Origin: RYN-230 sp963837515
GTDB taxonomy: Bacteria; Actinomycetota; Actinomycetes; Streptosporangiales; Streptosporangiaceae
Length of the DNA stretch: 64,000 nt
Assembly (NCBI GenBank): GCA_963837515.1
Contig: CAWINT010000002.1
Location: 372,001-436,000 of the forward strand
Direction of reading: 5' to 3'
Shown here: positions 52,145-60,591 of the stretch, piece after piece
How the letters are laid out: every line of letters begins with the position of its first letter
Position numbering within the stretch: position 1 is the first letter of the stretch
Notes under the pieces: model-generated
The model's database searches: none
What the model saw: the letters and a program-made list of their open reading frames with translations, nothing else
Told to the model about the DNA's origin: nothing
Translations under genes and position numbers: made by a program

Positions 52145-53651
52145 CCTCGGCCCCGTGCCCGGCGGCCGCGGCCCAGGTCCACAGGTGCAGGGTGGCGTAG
52201 CCCCGCCAGGGCCGCCATCGGGCGTCGTGCCCGGCGGCGGCGCCCAGCCGGGCCAGCGCCCGGCGCACCCCCAGGTCGCCGGCCGGGAAGGCGTCCGGGT
52301 CGGCGCCGGTACGCAGCCGGATGTAGCTGATCGTCCACGGCCCGATGCCAGGCAGCTCGGCCAGCCGGGCCGCCGTCTCGTCCGGATCGGCGCCGGGGCC
52401 CAGGTCCAGCCGCCCGGTGGCGGCCGCCTCGGCCAGCGCGTGCAGCGTGCGCTGCCGGGCCGCAGTGAGGCCCAGCCCAGTGAGATCGGCCCCGGCCAGC
52501 TGCCCGGGGCCGGGGAACACTCGCGACAACCCGGGCCCGGGCGGACCGTCCGCGGCGACGCCGGCGGGCAGCGGGGTGCCGTGCCGGGCGGCCAGCCGGC
52601 CCGCGAACGTCCGCGCGGCGGCGACTGACACCTGCTGGCCGAGGACCGCCCGGACGGCCAGCTCGAACCCGTCGAAACAGCCCGGGACCCGCAGGCCCGG
52701 CCGGCCCCGGACGAGCGGCGCGAGCAGCTCGTCGGCGGTCAGCACGGTGCTGATCGCGGCCGGGTCGGCGTCCGCGTCCAGCAGCCGTCGGCAGCCGGCG
52801 ACCAGCGGGCCGATCCCGCCGAGCTGGCTCAGCCGGGCGCGGAGCAGCACGTGCCCCTGGCCCGGCCGGGGCAGCAGCTGGATGAGCGCCGCGCCGCCGC
52901 CGGTGCGCACCGCGGCGGTGTACCGATCCGCGCTGACCTGCTCGACGCCGGGCACCGCCCGGGCGGCCAGGAAACGCAGCAGTGCGGCCGCGTCGTAGGG
53001 CTCGCGGCAGGCCAGCCGCAGCATCAGCCAGGGCAGCGGCCCCCCGCCGTCCGGCGGTTCCGCCGGGGATCCCGCGGGTGGGCCGGCCGGGCGGGCGGCG
53101 GCCCGCAGCTGTGACGGGGTCCGGCCGGCCGACTCCAGCACGGTCGCGTTGAACTGCCGCACGCTGGAGAAGCCGCTGGCGAACGCGACGTCGGTGATCG
53201 GCAGCTGGGTCTCGGCCAGCAGCCGCCGGGCCGTCTGCAGCCGGGCCGTCCGCGCCAGCGCGAGCGGCCCGGTGCCCAGCTCGGCCAGCAGCAGCCGGTG
53301 CAGGTGCCGCGGGGTGACCGCGAGCCGGGCGGCCAGACCGCCGATGCCGTGCTCGTCCACGTAGCCGGCGGAGATCAGCCGCACCGCCCGGGCGGCCAGG
53401 TCGGCCCGCACGTTCCAGTCCGGCGACCCGGGGCTCGCCTCCGGGCGGCACCGGCGGCAGGCCCGGAAGCCGGCCGCCTCGGCCGCGCCGGGATGCGGGA
53501 AGAACCGCAGGTTCGCCCGGGCCGGCGTGCGGGCTGGGCAGACCGGTCGGCAGTAGATCCCGGTGCTGGTCACCGCGGTGTAGAAACGCCCGTCAAAGCG
53601 CGGGTCGCGGGCCAGCACCGCGCGGTAGCAGGTGTCGAAGTCGAGCGTCAT
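52137..53651 (-). CDS. alkA: bifunctional Ada regulator / AlkA DNA-3-methyladenine glycosylase
   Basis: 504 residues with three modules. N-terminal Ada zinc domain with Cys34, Cys38, Cys65 and Cys68 (GIYCRPVCPARTP, CRRCRP), Cys34 being the methylphosphotriester acceptor. An AraC-type helix-turn-helix follows (ITDVAFASGFSSVRQFNATV). The C-terminal glycosylase has AVLGQQVSVAAARTFAGRLA and a helix-hairpin-helix LPGIGPWTISYIRLR with the following Asp. The C-terminal Ada methyltransferase is supplied by the overlapping ogt. Start ATG 53651; a TTG at 53663 would add four residues. Confidence 0.94.
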   Translation of the reverse strand: MTLDFDTCYRAVLARDPRFDGRFYTAVTSTGIYCRPVCPARTPARANLRFFPHPGAAEAAGFRACRRCRPEASPGSPDWNVRADLAARAVRLISAGYVDEHGIGGLAARLAVTPRHLHRLLLAELGTGPLALARTARLQTARRLLAETQLPITDVAFASGFSSVRQFNATVLESAGRTPSQLRAAARPAGPPAGSPAEPPDGGGPLPWLMLRLACREPYDAAALLRFLAARAVPGVEQVSADRYTAAVRTGGGAALIQLLPRPGQGHVLLRARLSQLGGIGPLVAGCRRLLDADADPAAISTVLTADELLAPLVRGRPGLRVPGCFDGFELAVRAVLGQQVSVAAARTFAGRLAARHGTPLPAGVAADGPPGPGLSRVFPGPGQLAGADLTGLGLTAARQRTLHALAEAAATGRLDLGPGADPDETAARLAELPGIGPWTISYIRLRTGADPDAFPAGDLGVRRALARLGAAAGHDARWRPWRGYATLHLWTWAAAAGHGAEDG

Positions 53652-53686
53652 GCCTCGATTCAACCCCAGGCCAGGGGGTGACGCTG

Positions 53687-53726
53687 GCGGGAATCGGACC
53701 TGGTCCCCGAGCGGGAATCGGACCTG
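53687..53726. repeat. 16-bp direct repeat upstream of adaA-alkA
   Basis: GCGGGAATCGGACCTG occurs at 53687-53702 and 53711-53726, 24 bases apart, in the promoter region of the adaptive-response operon (transcribed on the minus strand). It could be a pair of activator sites for the Ada-type protein, which is known to autoregulate, though it does not resemble the E. coli Ada box. A second short repeat (TGTTCCG) follows at 53744 and 53761. Confidence 0.5.
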
Positions 53727-53772
53727 ATCACCAGCCGGGCGGCTGTTCCGAGGCGGCCATGTTCCGCGGCGG

Positions 53773-54036
53773 TCAGCGGGGGCGGACGGCCCGGCGCCAG
53801 GCGCCCGGGCCGGGCATCGGCGGCGCGTGCAGCAGGGCGGCCCGGTCCGGCCAGCCGGGCCGGGTGGAGAGGCGGTGCGCCGGTGCGGCCTGGGCGGCTT
53901 GGGCGGCCTGCGCGTGCCGCTGCCGGGTAGCCAGCACCGCGGCGATGACGGCGGTCACCACGGCCAGTTCCTCGCGGGACGCCTGCCCCCTGATCACCCG
54001 CAGCCCTGGCTGCCCGTCCTGCCCGCCGTCGTTCAT
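53773..54036 (-). CDS. accE: acyl-CoA carboxylase epsilon subunit
   Basis: 87 residues. LRVIRGQASREELAVVTAVIAAVLATRQR is the epsilon-subunit motif that bridges alpha and beta chains in actinobacterial acyl-CoA carboxylases; the C-terminus (RPGWPDRAALLHAPPMPGPGAWRRAVRPR) has the typical W..W pattern. The ATG at 54036 was chosen because the motif follows within 15 residues; an ATG at 54072 is also in frame. Usually accE sits right beside the beta gene; here an NYN gene lies between. Confidence 0.88.
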   Translation of the reverse strand: MNDGGQDGQPGLRVIRGQASREELAVVTAVIAAVLATRQRHAQAAQAAQAAPAHRLSTRPGWPDRAALLHAPPMPGPGAWRRAVRPR

Positions 54037-54116
54037 CCCGCCATCATCCACCGTGATGGGAGCGCCTGGCATGCGGCCCGCCCGGAACTCAGGACCGGCG
54101 CGCCCCGCGCGGGAGC

Positions 54117-55094
54117 TCAGGAGCGGCCGCTGCCGATGCCGAACTGGCGGCGGACCCGCTCCCAGAACGCGTCCCGCAACCACTCCCGCGCCTCCTGGTA
54201 GGGGCGCAGCGACAGGCCTAGTTCCTTCTCCGCGTCGACCAGCAGTTCCTTGTCGATCACCGGCGGCAGGATGGGTCCCGGGAGCAGGTCGCGGATGTTG
54301 TCCTCGCCGCGGGTGAGGATCCACTTCTGCGCCACGTGCTCGCCGGCCTCCTCCACCCGCTGCCGGTCCGGGCCCAGCCGGCTCGCCCCGCCCGGGGACG
54401 GCGGGTGGGCCGCCGGGCGCAGCAGCAGCGGTTTGGCGCCGTGCCGCTTGTCGAACACCTGGGCCGGGGACGGGACCGGGGTCACCGGGGCGGGCGGTAC
54501 CGGCTCGGGAACCGGGATCCGGGTGAAGTACGGCTCAAGGAACGCCCGGTCCAGGATCTCCACTGTGTCGGACTCCCAGACCAGGCGCTCCGCCTGGTTG
54601 GTACCGAACGGCGGCTCCACGCCCCACAGGTGCACCCGCACGCCGTAGGCCTGCGCCGCCTCCACGGCGGGCACCATGTCCTCGTCCCCGGCCACCAGCA
54701 CCGCGTCGGTGATCGCCCGGTGCCGGGCCAGCGCCTCCATGTCGGCCCGGATCTGGGCGTCCACGCCCTTCTGCTGGCCGCGCGCGTTCAGGTTGCCCAG
54801 CCGCAGCTTCACCCGGGCCATCTGGGCGATGACCCGCTGATCAATGGTGGGCACCCGGTCCCGGGCGGCGTCGTACCAGTAGACGCGGAGAAGTTCGCCG
54901 CGGACCAGGCTGTCCGCATGCCGGGTGAGCGCCCCGATGAGCTTGTCGGTGTCCACCCGGTACTCGCGCCGCGAGCCCACGCTGAAGAGCAGTTCCCCGG
55001 CCGACGCGTAGATGTAGCCGACGTCGATCATGATCGCGTACCGGGCGAGCGTAGGCAGCGGCAGGGCGGGCAGCGAGGCGGCGATGTCGGTCAT
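54117..55094 (-). CDS. NYN (PIN-like) domain protein, LabA/DUF88 family
   Basis: 325 residues. N-terminal NYN nuclease fold: IMIDVGYIYASAGE, GVDAQIRADMEALARHR and AVLVAGDEDMVPAVEAAQ place the Asp residues of a metal-dependent RNase. Then a Pro-rich linker (PVPEPVPPAPVTPVPSP) and a C-terminal helical domain (DKELLVDAEKELGLSLRPYQEAREWLRDAFWERVRRQFG) of possible RNA-binding role. RNA target unknown. The start is ATG 55094; a GTG at 55103 is close. TAGAGT lies ten bases upstream of the ATG. Confidence 0.88.
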   Translation of the reverse strand: MTDIAASLPALPLPTLARYAIMIDVGYIYASAGELLFSVGSRREYRVDTDKLIGALTRHADSLVRGELLRVYWYDAARDRVPTIDQRVIAQMARVKLRLGNLNARGQQKGVDAQIRADMEALARHRAITDAVLVAGDEDMVPAVEAAQAYGVRVHLWGVEPPFGTNQAERLVWESDTVEILDRAFLEPYFTRIPVPEPVPPAPVTPVPSPAQVFDKRHGAKPLLLRPAAHPPSPGGASRLGPDRQRVEEAGEHVAQKWILTRGEDNIRDLLPGPILPPVIDKELLVDAEKELGLSLRPYQEAREWLRDAFWERVRRQFGIGSGRS

Positions 55095-55190
55095 GGCACT
55101 CACGACTCTACTGCCGGGCCCGGGCTTCCCGCGGCACAAGAGATGCCCGACCCTTGCACTTGGTAATCGCAAGGTTACAAAGAGATTGGG

Positions 55191-56819
55191 CTAAAGCGGG
55201 ATATTGCCGTGCTTCTTCGGCGGCATCTGCTGGCGTTTGGCACGCAGCGCACGGAGTGCCCGGGTGACCTGCGAGCGCGTCTCGGCCGGGCGGATGACCG
55301 CGTCCACGTAGCCGCGTTCGGCCGCGATGTACGGGTTGGCCAGGGTGTCTTCGTACTCGGCGACCCGCTCGGCGCGCAGCGCCTCCGGGTCGGCCGCGGT
55401 GGCCAGCTCCCGGCGGTAGAGGATGTTGACCGCACCCTGGGCGCCCATCACCGCGATCTGGGCGGTGGGCCAGGCCAGGTTGACGTCACCGCCGAGGTGC
55501 TTGGACCCCATGACGTCGTAGGCGCCGCCGTACGCCTTCCGGGTGATGACGGTGATCTTCGGCACGGTGGCCTCGGCGTAGGCGTAGATCAGCTTGGCGC
55601 CGCGGCGGATGATCCCGCCCCACTCCTGGCCGGTCCCGGGCAGGAACCCGGGCACGTCCACGAACGTGAGCACCGGGACGTTGAACGCGTCGCAGGTGCG
55701 GACGAACCGGGCCGCCTTCTCCGAGGCGTCGATGTCCAGCGTCCCGGCGAAGTGCATCGGCTGGTTGGCCACCACGCCCACGCTGGTCCCGTCGACCCGG
55801 CCGAACCCGCAGATGATGTTCTGCGCGAACAGCGCGTGGATCTCCAGGAACTCGCCGTCGTCCACCGTCCGCGCGATCACCTGGTGCATGTCGTAGGGCT
55901 GGTTGGGCGAGTCCGGGATGATCCGGTCCAGTTCCTCGTCGGACTCGCTGACCTCCAGCGCGGCGGCCGGGTCGGCGGCCGCCGGGCCGGCTACCGGCGG
56001 GTCGTCCAGGTTGTTGGACGGCAGGTAGGAGAGCAGTTCACGGGCGAACTCCAGGCAGTCGTCCTCATCTTTGGCCTGGTAGTGGGCGACCCCGGACTTC
56101 ACGTTGTGCGCGTGCGCCCCGCCGAGGTCCTCGAAGCTGACCTCCTCCCCGGTGACCGTCTTGATCACGTCGGGACCGGTGATGAACATGTGCGACGTGC
56201 CCTCGACCATGAGGGTGAAGTCGGTGATCGCGGGGGAGTAGACGGCCCCGCCCGCGCACGGCCCCATGACCAGCGAGATCTGCGGGATCACGCCCGAGGC
56301 GACCACGTTGCGGTAGAAGATCTCGGCGAACAGGCCGAGCGCGACCACGCCCTCCTGGATCCGCGCCCCGCCCCCGTCGTTGATCCCGATCAGCGGGCAG
56401 CCGGTCCTCATCGCGTGGTTCATGATCTTGACGATCTTCTCCCCGTACACCTCGCCCAGGGAGCCGCCGAAGACCGTGAAATCCTGGCTGAAAATGCAGA
56501 CCGGCCGGCCGTCAACCGTGCCGTAACCGGTGACCACCCCGTCGCCGTAGGGCCGGTTGGCCTCGATGCCGAATCCGGTGGCGCGGTGCCGGGCCAGCTC
56601 GTCGAATTCGGTGAACGACCCCGGGTCCAGTAGCTTCTCGATCCGCTCCCGGGCGGTCATCTTGCCCTTGGCGTGCTGGCGCTCCACGGCCCGCTGCGAG
56701 CCCGCGTGGATTGCCTCGTCCCGCCGCCGCTGCAGATCCGCGATCTTTCCTGCGGTGGTGTGCGGAGCGGCATCCGGGCGGTCCGCCGGGCTCGGCCGGT
56801 CCTCAAGGTCGCTGGTCAT
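55191..56819 (-). CDS. pccB: acyl-CoA (propionyl-/acetyl-CoA) carboxylase beta subunit
   Basis: Carboxyltransferase, 542 residues. KGKMTARERIEKLLDPGSF, oxyanion-hole loops GINDGGGARIQEG and GGIIRRGAKLIYAYAEATVP, and the SPAITDFTLMVEGTSHMF block are typical of actinobacterial AccD/PccB. An insertion rich in Ala/Pro lies at about residues 265-285. TACCCT (minus strand, 56832-56827) seven bases upstream of the ATG indicates a leaderless start. It is divergent from ppc, with a 103-base shared promoter region, placing two carboxylases side by side. Confidence 0.95.
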   Translation of the reverse strand: MTSDLEDRPSPADRPDAAPHTTAGKIADLQRRRDEAIHAGSQRAVERQHAKGKMTARERIEKLLDPGSFTEFDELARHRATGFGIEANRPYGDGVVTGYGTVDGRPVCIFSQDFTVFGGSLGEVYGEKIVKIMNHAMRTGCPLIGINDGGGARIQEGVVALGLFAEIFYRNVVASGVIPQISLVMGPCAGGAVYSPAITDFTLMVEGTSHMFITGPDVIKTVTGEEVSFEDLGGAHAHNVKSGVAHYQAKDEDDCLEFARELLSYLPSNNLDDPPVAGPAAADPAAALEVSESDEELDRIIPDSPNQPYDMHQVIARTVDDGEFLEIHALFAQNIICGFGRVDGTSVGVVANQPMHFAGTLDIDASEKAARFVRTCDAFNVPVLTFVDVPGFLPGTGQEWGGIIRRGAKLIYAYAEATVPKITVITRKAYGGAYDVMGSKHLGGDVNLAWPTAQIAVMGAQGAVNILYRRELATAADPEALRAERVAEYEDTLANPYIAAERGYVDAVIRPAETRSQVTRALRALRAKRQQMPPKKHGNIPL

Positions 56820-56922
56820 AGCGGACAGGGTAGCCGCCGGCCGCGCCACTCCCACGGGGTCCCGTGTCGCTGGCCGTGCGCAGCTCACCAGGGCGTAACG
56901 CGCGGCCGTTAGGCTGGCCGCC

Positions 56923-59900
56923 GTGAGCCAGGATGCGGACACCACACAGGCTGCGGCCAGCGGGGCGGGCGACCGGGTCGGGCCGGCCTCGGCCGACGGC
57001 CGGGGTCGGCGCCGGGACACCGACCGGCTGGAACTGCCCGAGCAGATGCGCCGTGACGTGCGCCTGCTGGGGGACGTGCTCGGCGCGGTGCTCCGCGAGT
57101 CCGGTGGCCAGGATCTGCTCGACGATGTGGAGCGGCTCCGCCAGGCGGTAATCGCCGAGCGCCGCGCCCCGGCCCGCAGCGACGGCACGGATCCGGGCGG
57201 GGACGACATCGCGGCCCTCGTGGCGGGCTGGCCGCTGGGCCGGGCCGAACTGGTTGCGCGGGCGTTCACCGTCTACTTCCACCTGACCAACCTGGCGGAG
57301 GAACTGCACCGGGTCCGGGCGCTGCGCGAGCGGGACTCCGGGACTGCGCCGGTGCGCGAGTCGCTGGCCGCCGCCGTCGGGGAATTCCAGCGCGAGCAGG
57401 GGCGGGAGCACCTGGCGGAACTGGTCGGCCGGCTGCGGGTGCACCCGGTGCTCACCGCGCACCCCACCGAGGCGCGGCGCCGTGCCGTGGCCACCGCGCT
57501 GCGCCGGATCAGCGACCTGATGATGGACCTCGACGACCCCCGGCACGGCGCCGCAGAGCGGGCGGCGATCCGGCGCCGGCTGCGCGAGGAGGTCGACCTG
57601 CTGTGGCGCACCTCGCCGCTGCGGGCCAAGGCGATGACGCCCATCGACGAGGTGCGCACGGTCATGGCGGCGTTCGACGAGACGCTGTTCCGCGTGGTGC
57701 CGCATGTGTACCGGGCCCTGGACGACGCTCTGCTGGCCCGGGGGGACGACCCCCCTGGACCCCCCGGGATCGCTGGCGCCGCGGGACCCACCTTCGGCGG
57801 GCCCCCCGTCGCCACCGGAATCGCCCGGGGGGACGACCCCCCTGGACCCCCCGGGATCGCTGGCGCCGCGGGACCCACCTTCGGCGGGCCCCCCGTCGCC
57901 ACCGGAATCGCCCGGGGGGACGACCCCCCTGGACCCCCCGGGATCGCTGGCGCCGCGGGACCCACCTTCGGCGGGCCCCCCGTCGCCACCGGAATCGCCC
58001 GGGGGGACGACCCCCCTGGACCCCCCGGGATCGCCGGCGCCGGCAAAATGAGGTCGGCGGTGCCGGCGTTCATCCGGTACGGCAGCTGGGTGGGTGCCGA
58101 CCGGGACGGCAACCCATTCGTCACCGCTCAGGTCACCCGGGAGACCGCGGTGATCCAGGCCGAGCACGTGCTGCGCGCGCTGGAGAACGTGACCACCCGG
58201 ATCGGCCGGGCGCTCACCGTGCACGCCGCCGCTGCCCCGCCATCACCGGAACTCGCCCTGGCCCTGGAGGCCGCGGAGGCCGCCCACCCGGAGCTGCTCG
58301 CCGACCTGGAGGCCCGGTCCCCGCAAGAGCCGTACCGCACCTTCCTGCTGTACCTGGCCCGGCGGATCGAGGCGACCCGGCTGCGGCACGCCGACCTGGC
58401 CTATGCCACGGCCGCCGTCTTCCGTGATGACCTGCGGCTGGTGCAGCGCTCGCTGGCGGAGGCAGGGGCCACCCGGCAGGCGTTCGGTGAATTGCAGGAG
58501 CTGATCTGGCAAGTGGACACGTTCGGGTTCCACCTGGCCAGCCTGGAGGTCCGCCAGCACAGTGCGGTGCACGCCCGCGCACTGGCGCAGGTCCGCGCGG
58601 GCGGCGAGCTGTCGGCCGAGACGTCGGAAGTGCTGGCGACGTTCCGCGCGGTGAGCTGGATCCAGGACCGGTTCGGGGTGGCGGCGTGCCACCGGTACGT
58701 GGTCAGCTTCACCCGGTCGGCCGCGGACATCGCGGCGGTCTACGAGCTGTCCCGGCGCGCGGGCCGCAGCGGCCAGCCGCCGGTGCTCGACGTGGTGCCG
58801 CTGTTCGAGAGCGGGGAGGACCTGCGGCACGCGCCCCGGGTGCTGGGCGAGATGCTCGAGCTGGAGCCGGTCCGCGAGCGGCTGGCGGCCAACGGGCGGC
58901 AGCTGGAGGTGATGCTCGGCTACTCCGACTCGGCCAAGGAGCTCGGGCCGGTCAGCGCCACCCTGCGGCTGTTCGACGTGCAGGCCCAGCTGGCCGGGTG
59001 GGCGGCCGGCCGGGGGATCCGGCTGACCTTGTTCCACGGCCGCGGTGGCGCGCTCGGCCGGGGCGGCGGCCCGGCCGGCCGGGCGGTGCTGGCCCAGGCC
59101 CCCGGGTCGGTGGACGGCCGGTTCAAGGTGACCGAGCAGGGCGAGGTCATCTTCGCCCGGTACGGTAACCTGGTCATCGCGCAGCGTCACCTGGAGCAGG
59201 TGACCTCGGCGGTGCTGCTCGCCTCCTCCCCGGCGGCGGGCGTGCGCAACGCCGCCGCCGCGGAGCGGTTCCGCGGCGTGGCGGACCGGATGGACGCGGC
59301 CGCGTTGCGCACCTACCGCGCGCTGGTGGAGACGGACGGCTTCGCCGAGTGGTTCGCGAAGATCAGCCCGCTGGAGGAGATCAGCGGGCTGCGGATCGGC
59401 TCCCGGCCCGCCCGGCGCGGCATCGGCGTGGTCGGGCTGGATGACCTGCGGGCCATCCCGTGGGTGTTCGCCTGGGCGCAGACCCGGCTCAACCTGCCCG
59501 GCTGGTACGGCCTGGGCAGTGGCCTGGCCGCGATGACCAGCGGGGCCGGCGGGATCGCGGAGGCGCGGCAGGCGTACCGGGAGTGGCCGCTGCTGGCGGT
59601 CCTGCTGGACGGCGCCGAGATGAGCCTGGCCAAGACCGACCGGCCGGTGGCGGTGCGGCACCTGGCCCTGGGCGGCCGGGACGACCTGGCCCGCATGGTG
59701 CTGGCCGAATACGACCTGACTCGGCGGCTGGTGCTGGAGGTGACCGGGCACGACCGGCTGCTGGCCGACCGGGGGGTGCTGTCGCGGGCGGTGGCGCTTC
59801 GCGACCCGTACGTGGACGCCCTGTCCTACCTGCAGCTGCGGGCGCTCAACGAGTTGCGGGCGCTGCCCCGCGCGACGGGCGGCGGGGACCGCGGGGGGGA

Positions 59901-60039
59901 CCGTGGGGGAGACGCGGGCGGCGCTGCGGAGGATGACGGCGCTGCGGAGGATGACGATGCAGGGCGGCGGGAGCAGCTGCACCGGCTGCTGCTGCTGTCG
60001 GTCAGCGGCGTCGCCGCCGGCCTGCAGAACACCGGCTGA
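56923..60039 (+). CDS. ppc: phosphoenolpyruvate carboxylase with tandem-repeat insertion
   Basis: Anaplerotic carboxylation of PEP to oxaloacetate. It is 1038 residues, well above the usual 880-930. Catalytic His180 (VLTAHPTEARRR), GADRDGNPFVTA, SDSAKELGP, FHGRGGALGRGGGP and the QNTG C-terminus are intact. Residues about 272-373 are 3.5 copies of a 29-residue repeat (RGDDPPGPPGIAGAAGPTFG plus GPPVATGIA) from the 87-bp array, inserted in a surface loop before PAFIRYGSWVG. A second low-complexity stretch (GGDRGGDRGGDAGG) is near the end. TAGGCT (56910-56915) seven bases before the GTG suggests a leaderless mRNA. Confidence 0.95.
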   Translation: MSQDADTTQAAASGAGDRVGPASADGRGRRRDTDRLELPEQMRRDVRLLGDVLGAVLRESGGQDLLDDVERLRQAVIAERRAPARSDGTDPGGDDIAALVAGWPLGRAELVARAFTVYFHLTNLAEELHRVRALRERDSGTAPVRESLAAAVGEFQREQGREHLAELVGRLRVHPVLTAHPTEARRRAVATALRRISDLMMDLDDPRHGAAERAAIRRRLREEVDLLWRTSPLRAKAMTPIDEVRTVMAAFDETLFRVVPHVYRALDDALLARGDDPPGPPGIAGAAGPTFGGPPVATGIARGDDPPGPPGIAGAAGPTFGGPPVATGIARGDDPPGPPGIAGAAGPTFGGPPVATGIARGDDPPGPPGIAGAGKMRSAVPAFIRYGSWVGADRDGNPFVTAQVTRETAVIQAEHVLRALENVTTRIGRALTVHAAAAPPSPELALALEAAEAAHPELLADLEARSPQEPYRTFLLYLARRIEATRLRHADLAYATAAVFRDDLRLVQRSLAEAGATRQAFGELQELIWQVDTFGFHLASLEVRQHSAVHARALAQVRAGGELSAETSEVLATFRAVSWIQDRFGVAACHRYVVSFTRSAADIAAVYELSRRAGRSGQPPVLDVVPLFESGEDLRHAPRVLGEMLELEPVRERLAANGRQLEVMLGYSDSAKELGPVSATLRLFDVQAQLAGWAAGRGIRLTLFHGRGGALGRGGGPAGRAVLAQAPGSVDGRFKVTEQGEVIFARYGNLVIAQRHLEQVTSAVLLASSPAAGVRNAAAAERFRGVADRMDAAALRTYRALVETDGFAEWFAKISPLEEISGLRIGSRPARRGIGVVGLDDLRAIPWVFAWAQTRLNLPGWYGLGSGLAAMTSGAGGIAEARQAYREWPLLAVLLDGAEMSLAKTDRPVAVRHLALGGRDDLARMVLAEYDLTRRLVLEVTGHDRLLADRGVLSRAVALRDPYVDALSYLQLRALNELRALPRATGGGDRGGDRGGDAGGAAEDDGAAEDDDAGRREQLHRLLLLSVSGVAAGLQNTG
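57737..58042 (+). repeat. 87-bp tandem array inside ppc
   Basis: Copies start CCCGGGGGGACGACC at 57737, 57824, 57911 and 57998 with an exact 87-base period; the first three are essentially identical and the fourth is cut after GGGATCGCCGGCGCC. Each carries the inverted CCCGGGGGG/CCCCCCGGG arms. The unit is a diverged, frame-compatible form (29 codons) of the 80-bp dispersed repeat at 28.8 and 39.8 kb. Confidence 0.92.
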
Positions 60040-60117
60040 ACCGCCCTCAGCGGTCCGGGCGCCCGGCCCACGCTGGCCCGGATGTGCGGCAGTCCGGCAC
60101 CGCCGGGTAGCCGATCG

Positions 60118-60169
60118 ATGAGCGGTGTACTTTACCCCCCCGGACCGGGGGGTAAAGTACACCGCTCAT
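60118..60169. repeat. palindromic element, copy 2
   Basis: A 23-pair perfect inverted repeat (arms 60118-60140 and 60147-60169, including AGCGGTGTACTTTACC) around loop CGGACC. It matches the element at 21269-21314 in outer stem, C6/G6 inner stem and flanks, with two compensated pair changes in the middle. It lies 78 bases after ppc, and its right arm contains the stop codon of the minus-strand gene that follows. Confidence 0.9.
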
Positions 60170-60447
60170 GAATTCAGGCGGGTACCCACGTCGGCGGCCA
60201 GCGCGGCGCGGCGCTCCCGGTGGGCCGGCATGCAGGGGAATTCGGCGTCCGTGCCCTCCCCAGAGAGCAGCCCGGCGATGGCCGCCCGGCATTCCTCGTC
60301 GGCCGGCGAGTAGACACCGCACTGGCCGCGGCGGCGGTGGCGGGCGGCCTGCTCGCGGTGCTCCGCGCCGCAGCCCCTGCATGCCGCTGACCATCGCCGG
60401 GGTTTGTGCAGCCGAGATGTCGCTATAACAGCACGAAGGCTGCACAA
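60166..60447 (-). CDS. small Cys-rich protein of unknown function, possibly truncated
   Basis: Up to 93 residues. From about residue 22 the codons have the very high third-position GC of real genes: CRGCGAEHREQAARHRRRGQ, YSPADEECRAAIAGLLSGEG, FPCMPAHRERRAALAADVG. Five Cys and several His suggest metal binding. The first 20 codons are atypical and run through an inverted repeat. The stop lies in the right arm of palindromic copy 2, so both ends may have been altered by repeats. No family recognised. Confidence 0.5.
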   Translation of the reverse strand: MCSLRAVIATSRLHKPRRWSAACRGCGAEHREQAARHRRRGQCGVYSPADEECRAAIAGLLSGEGTDAEFPCMPAHRERRAALAADVGTRLNS

Positions 60448-60452
60448 ACCCC
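60399..60452. promoter_or_regulatory. 15-bp inverted repeat with AT-rich centre (divergent operator?)
   Basis: GGGGTTTGTGCAGCC (60399-60413) and GGCTGCACAAACCCC (60438-60452) are perfect inverted repeats separated by 24 bases containing CTATAACAG. TTGTGC in each arm lies 14 bases before a TATAAC (plus) or TATAGC (minus) hexamer, a short-spaced promoter on both strands. It sits between the minus-strand small gene and birA. It could be a two-site operator or a hairpin. Confidence 0.55.
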
Positions 60453-60460
60453 CTGGGGCA

Positions 60461-60553
60461 GTGCCGGTCGGCGGGGATCAGTGCCGGTCGGCGGGGATCA
60501 GTGCCGATCGGCGGGGATCAGTGCCGATCGGCGGGGATCAGTGCCGATCGGCG
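60461..60553. repeat. 20-bp tandem repeats upstream of birA
   Basis: Four full copies plus one partial of GTGCCGATCGGCGGGGATCA, starting 60461, 60481, 60501, 60521 and 60541; the first two have GGTCGGC, the others the perfect palindrome GCCGATCGGC. Exact two-helical-turn spacing would place each palindrome on the same DNA face, 40 bases before the birA start. Confidence 0.88.
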
Positions 60554-60591
60554 TTGGCTGGGGGCGGCCCGTGGGCTGGCAGGATGGGGCC

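Noticed and set aside
53678..54316. Plus-strand open frame opposite accE and the end of the NYN gene
   Set aside because: Low-complexity Arg/Pro sequence; the opposite strand carries the conserved carboxylase epsilon motif and an NYN protein.
58243..60162. Long minus-strand open frame opposite ppc
   Set aside because: Antisense shadow of a gene with intact catalytic motifs; no recognisable protein motif of its own.
60125..60313. Small plus-strand frame starting inside palindromic copy 2
   Set aside because: Starts within the hairpin, is antisense to the better-supported minus-strand frame, and has no conserved sequence.
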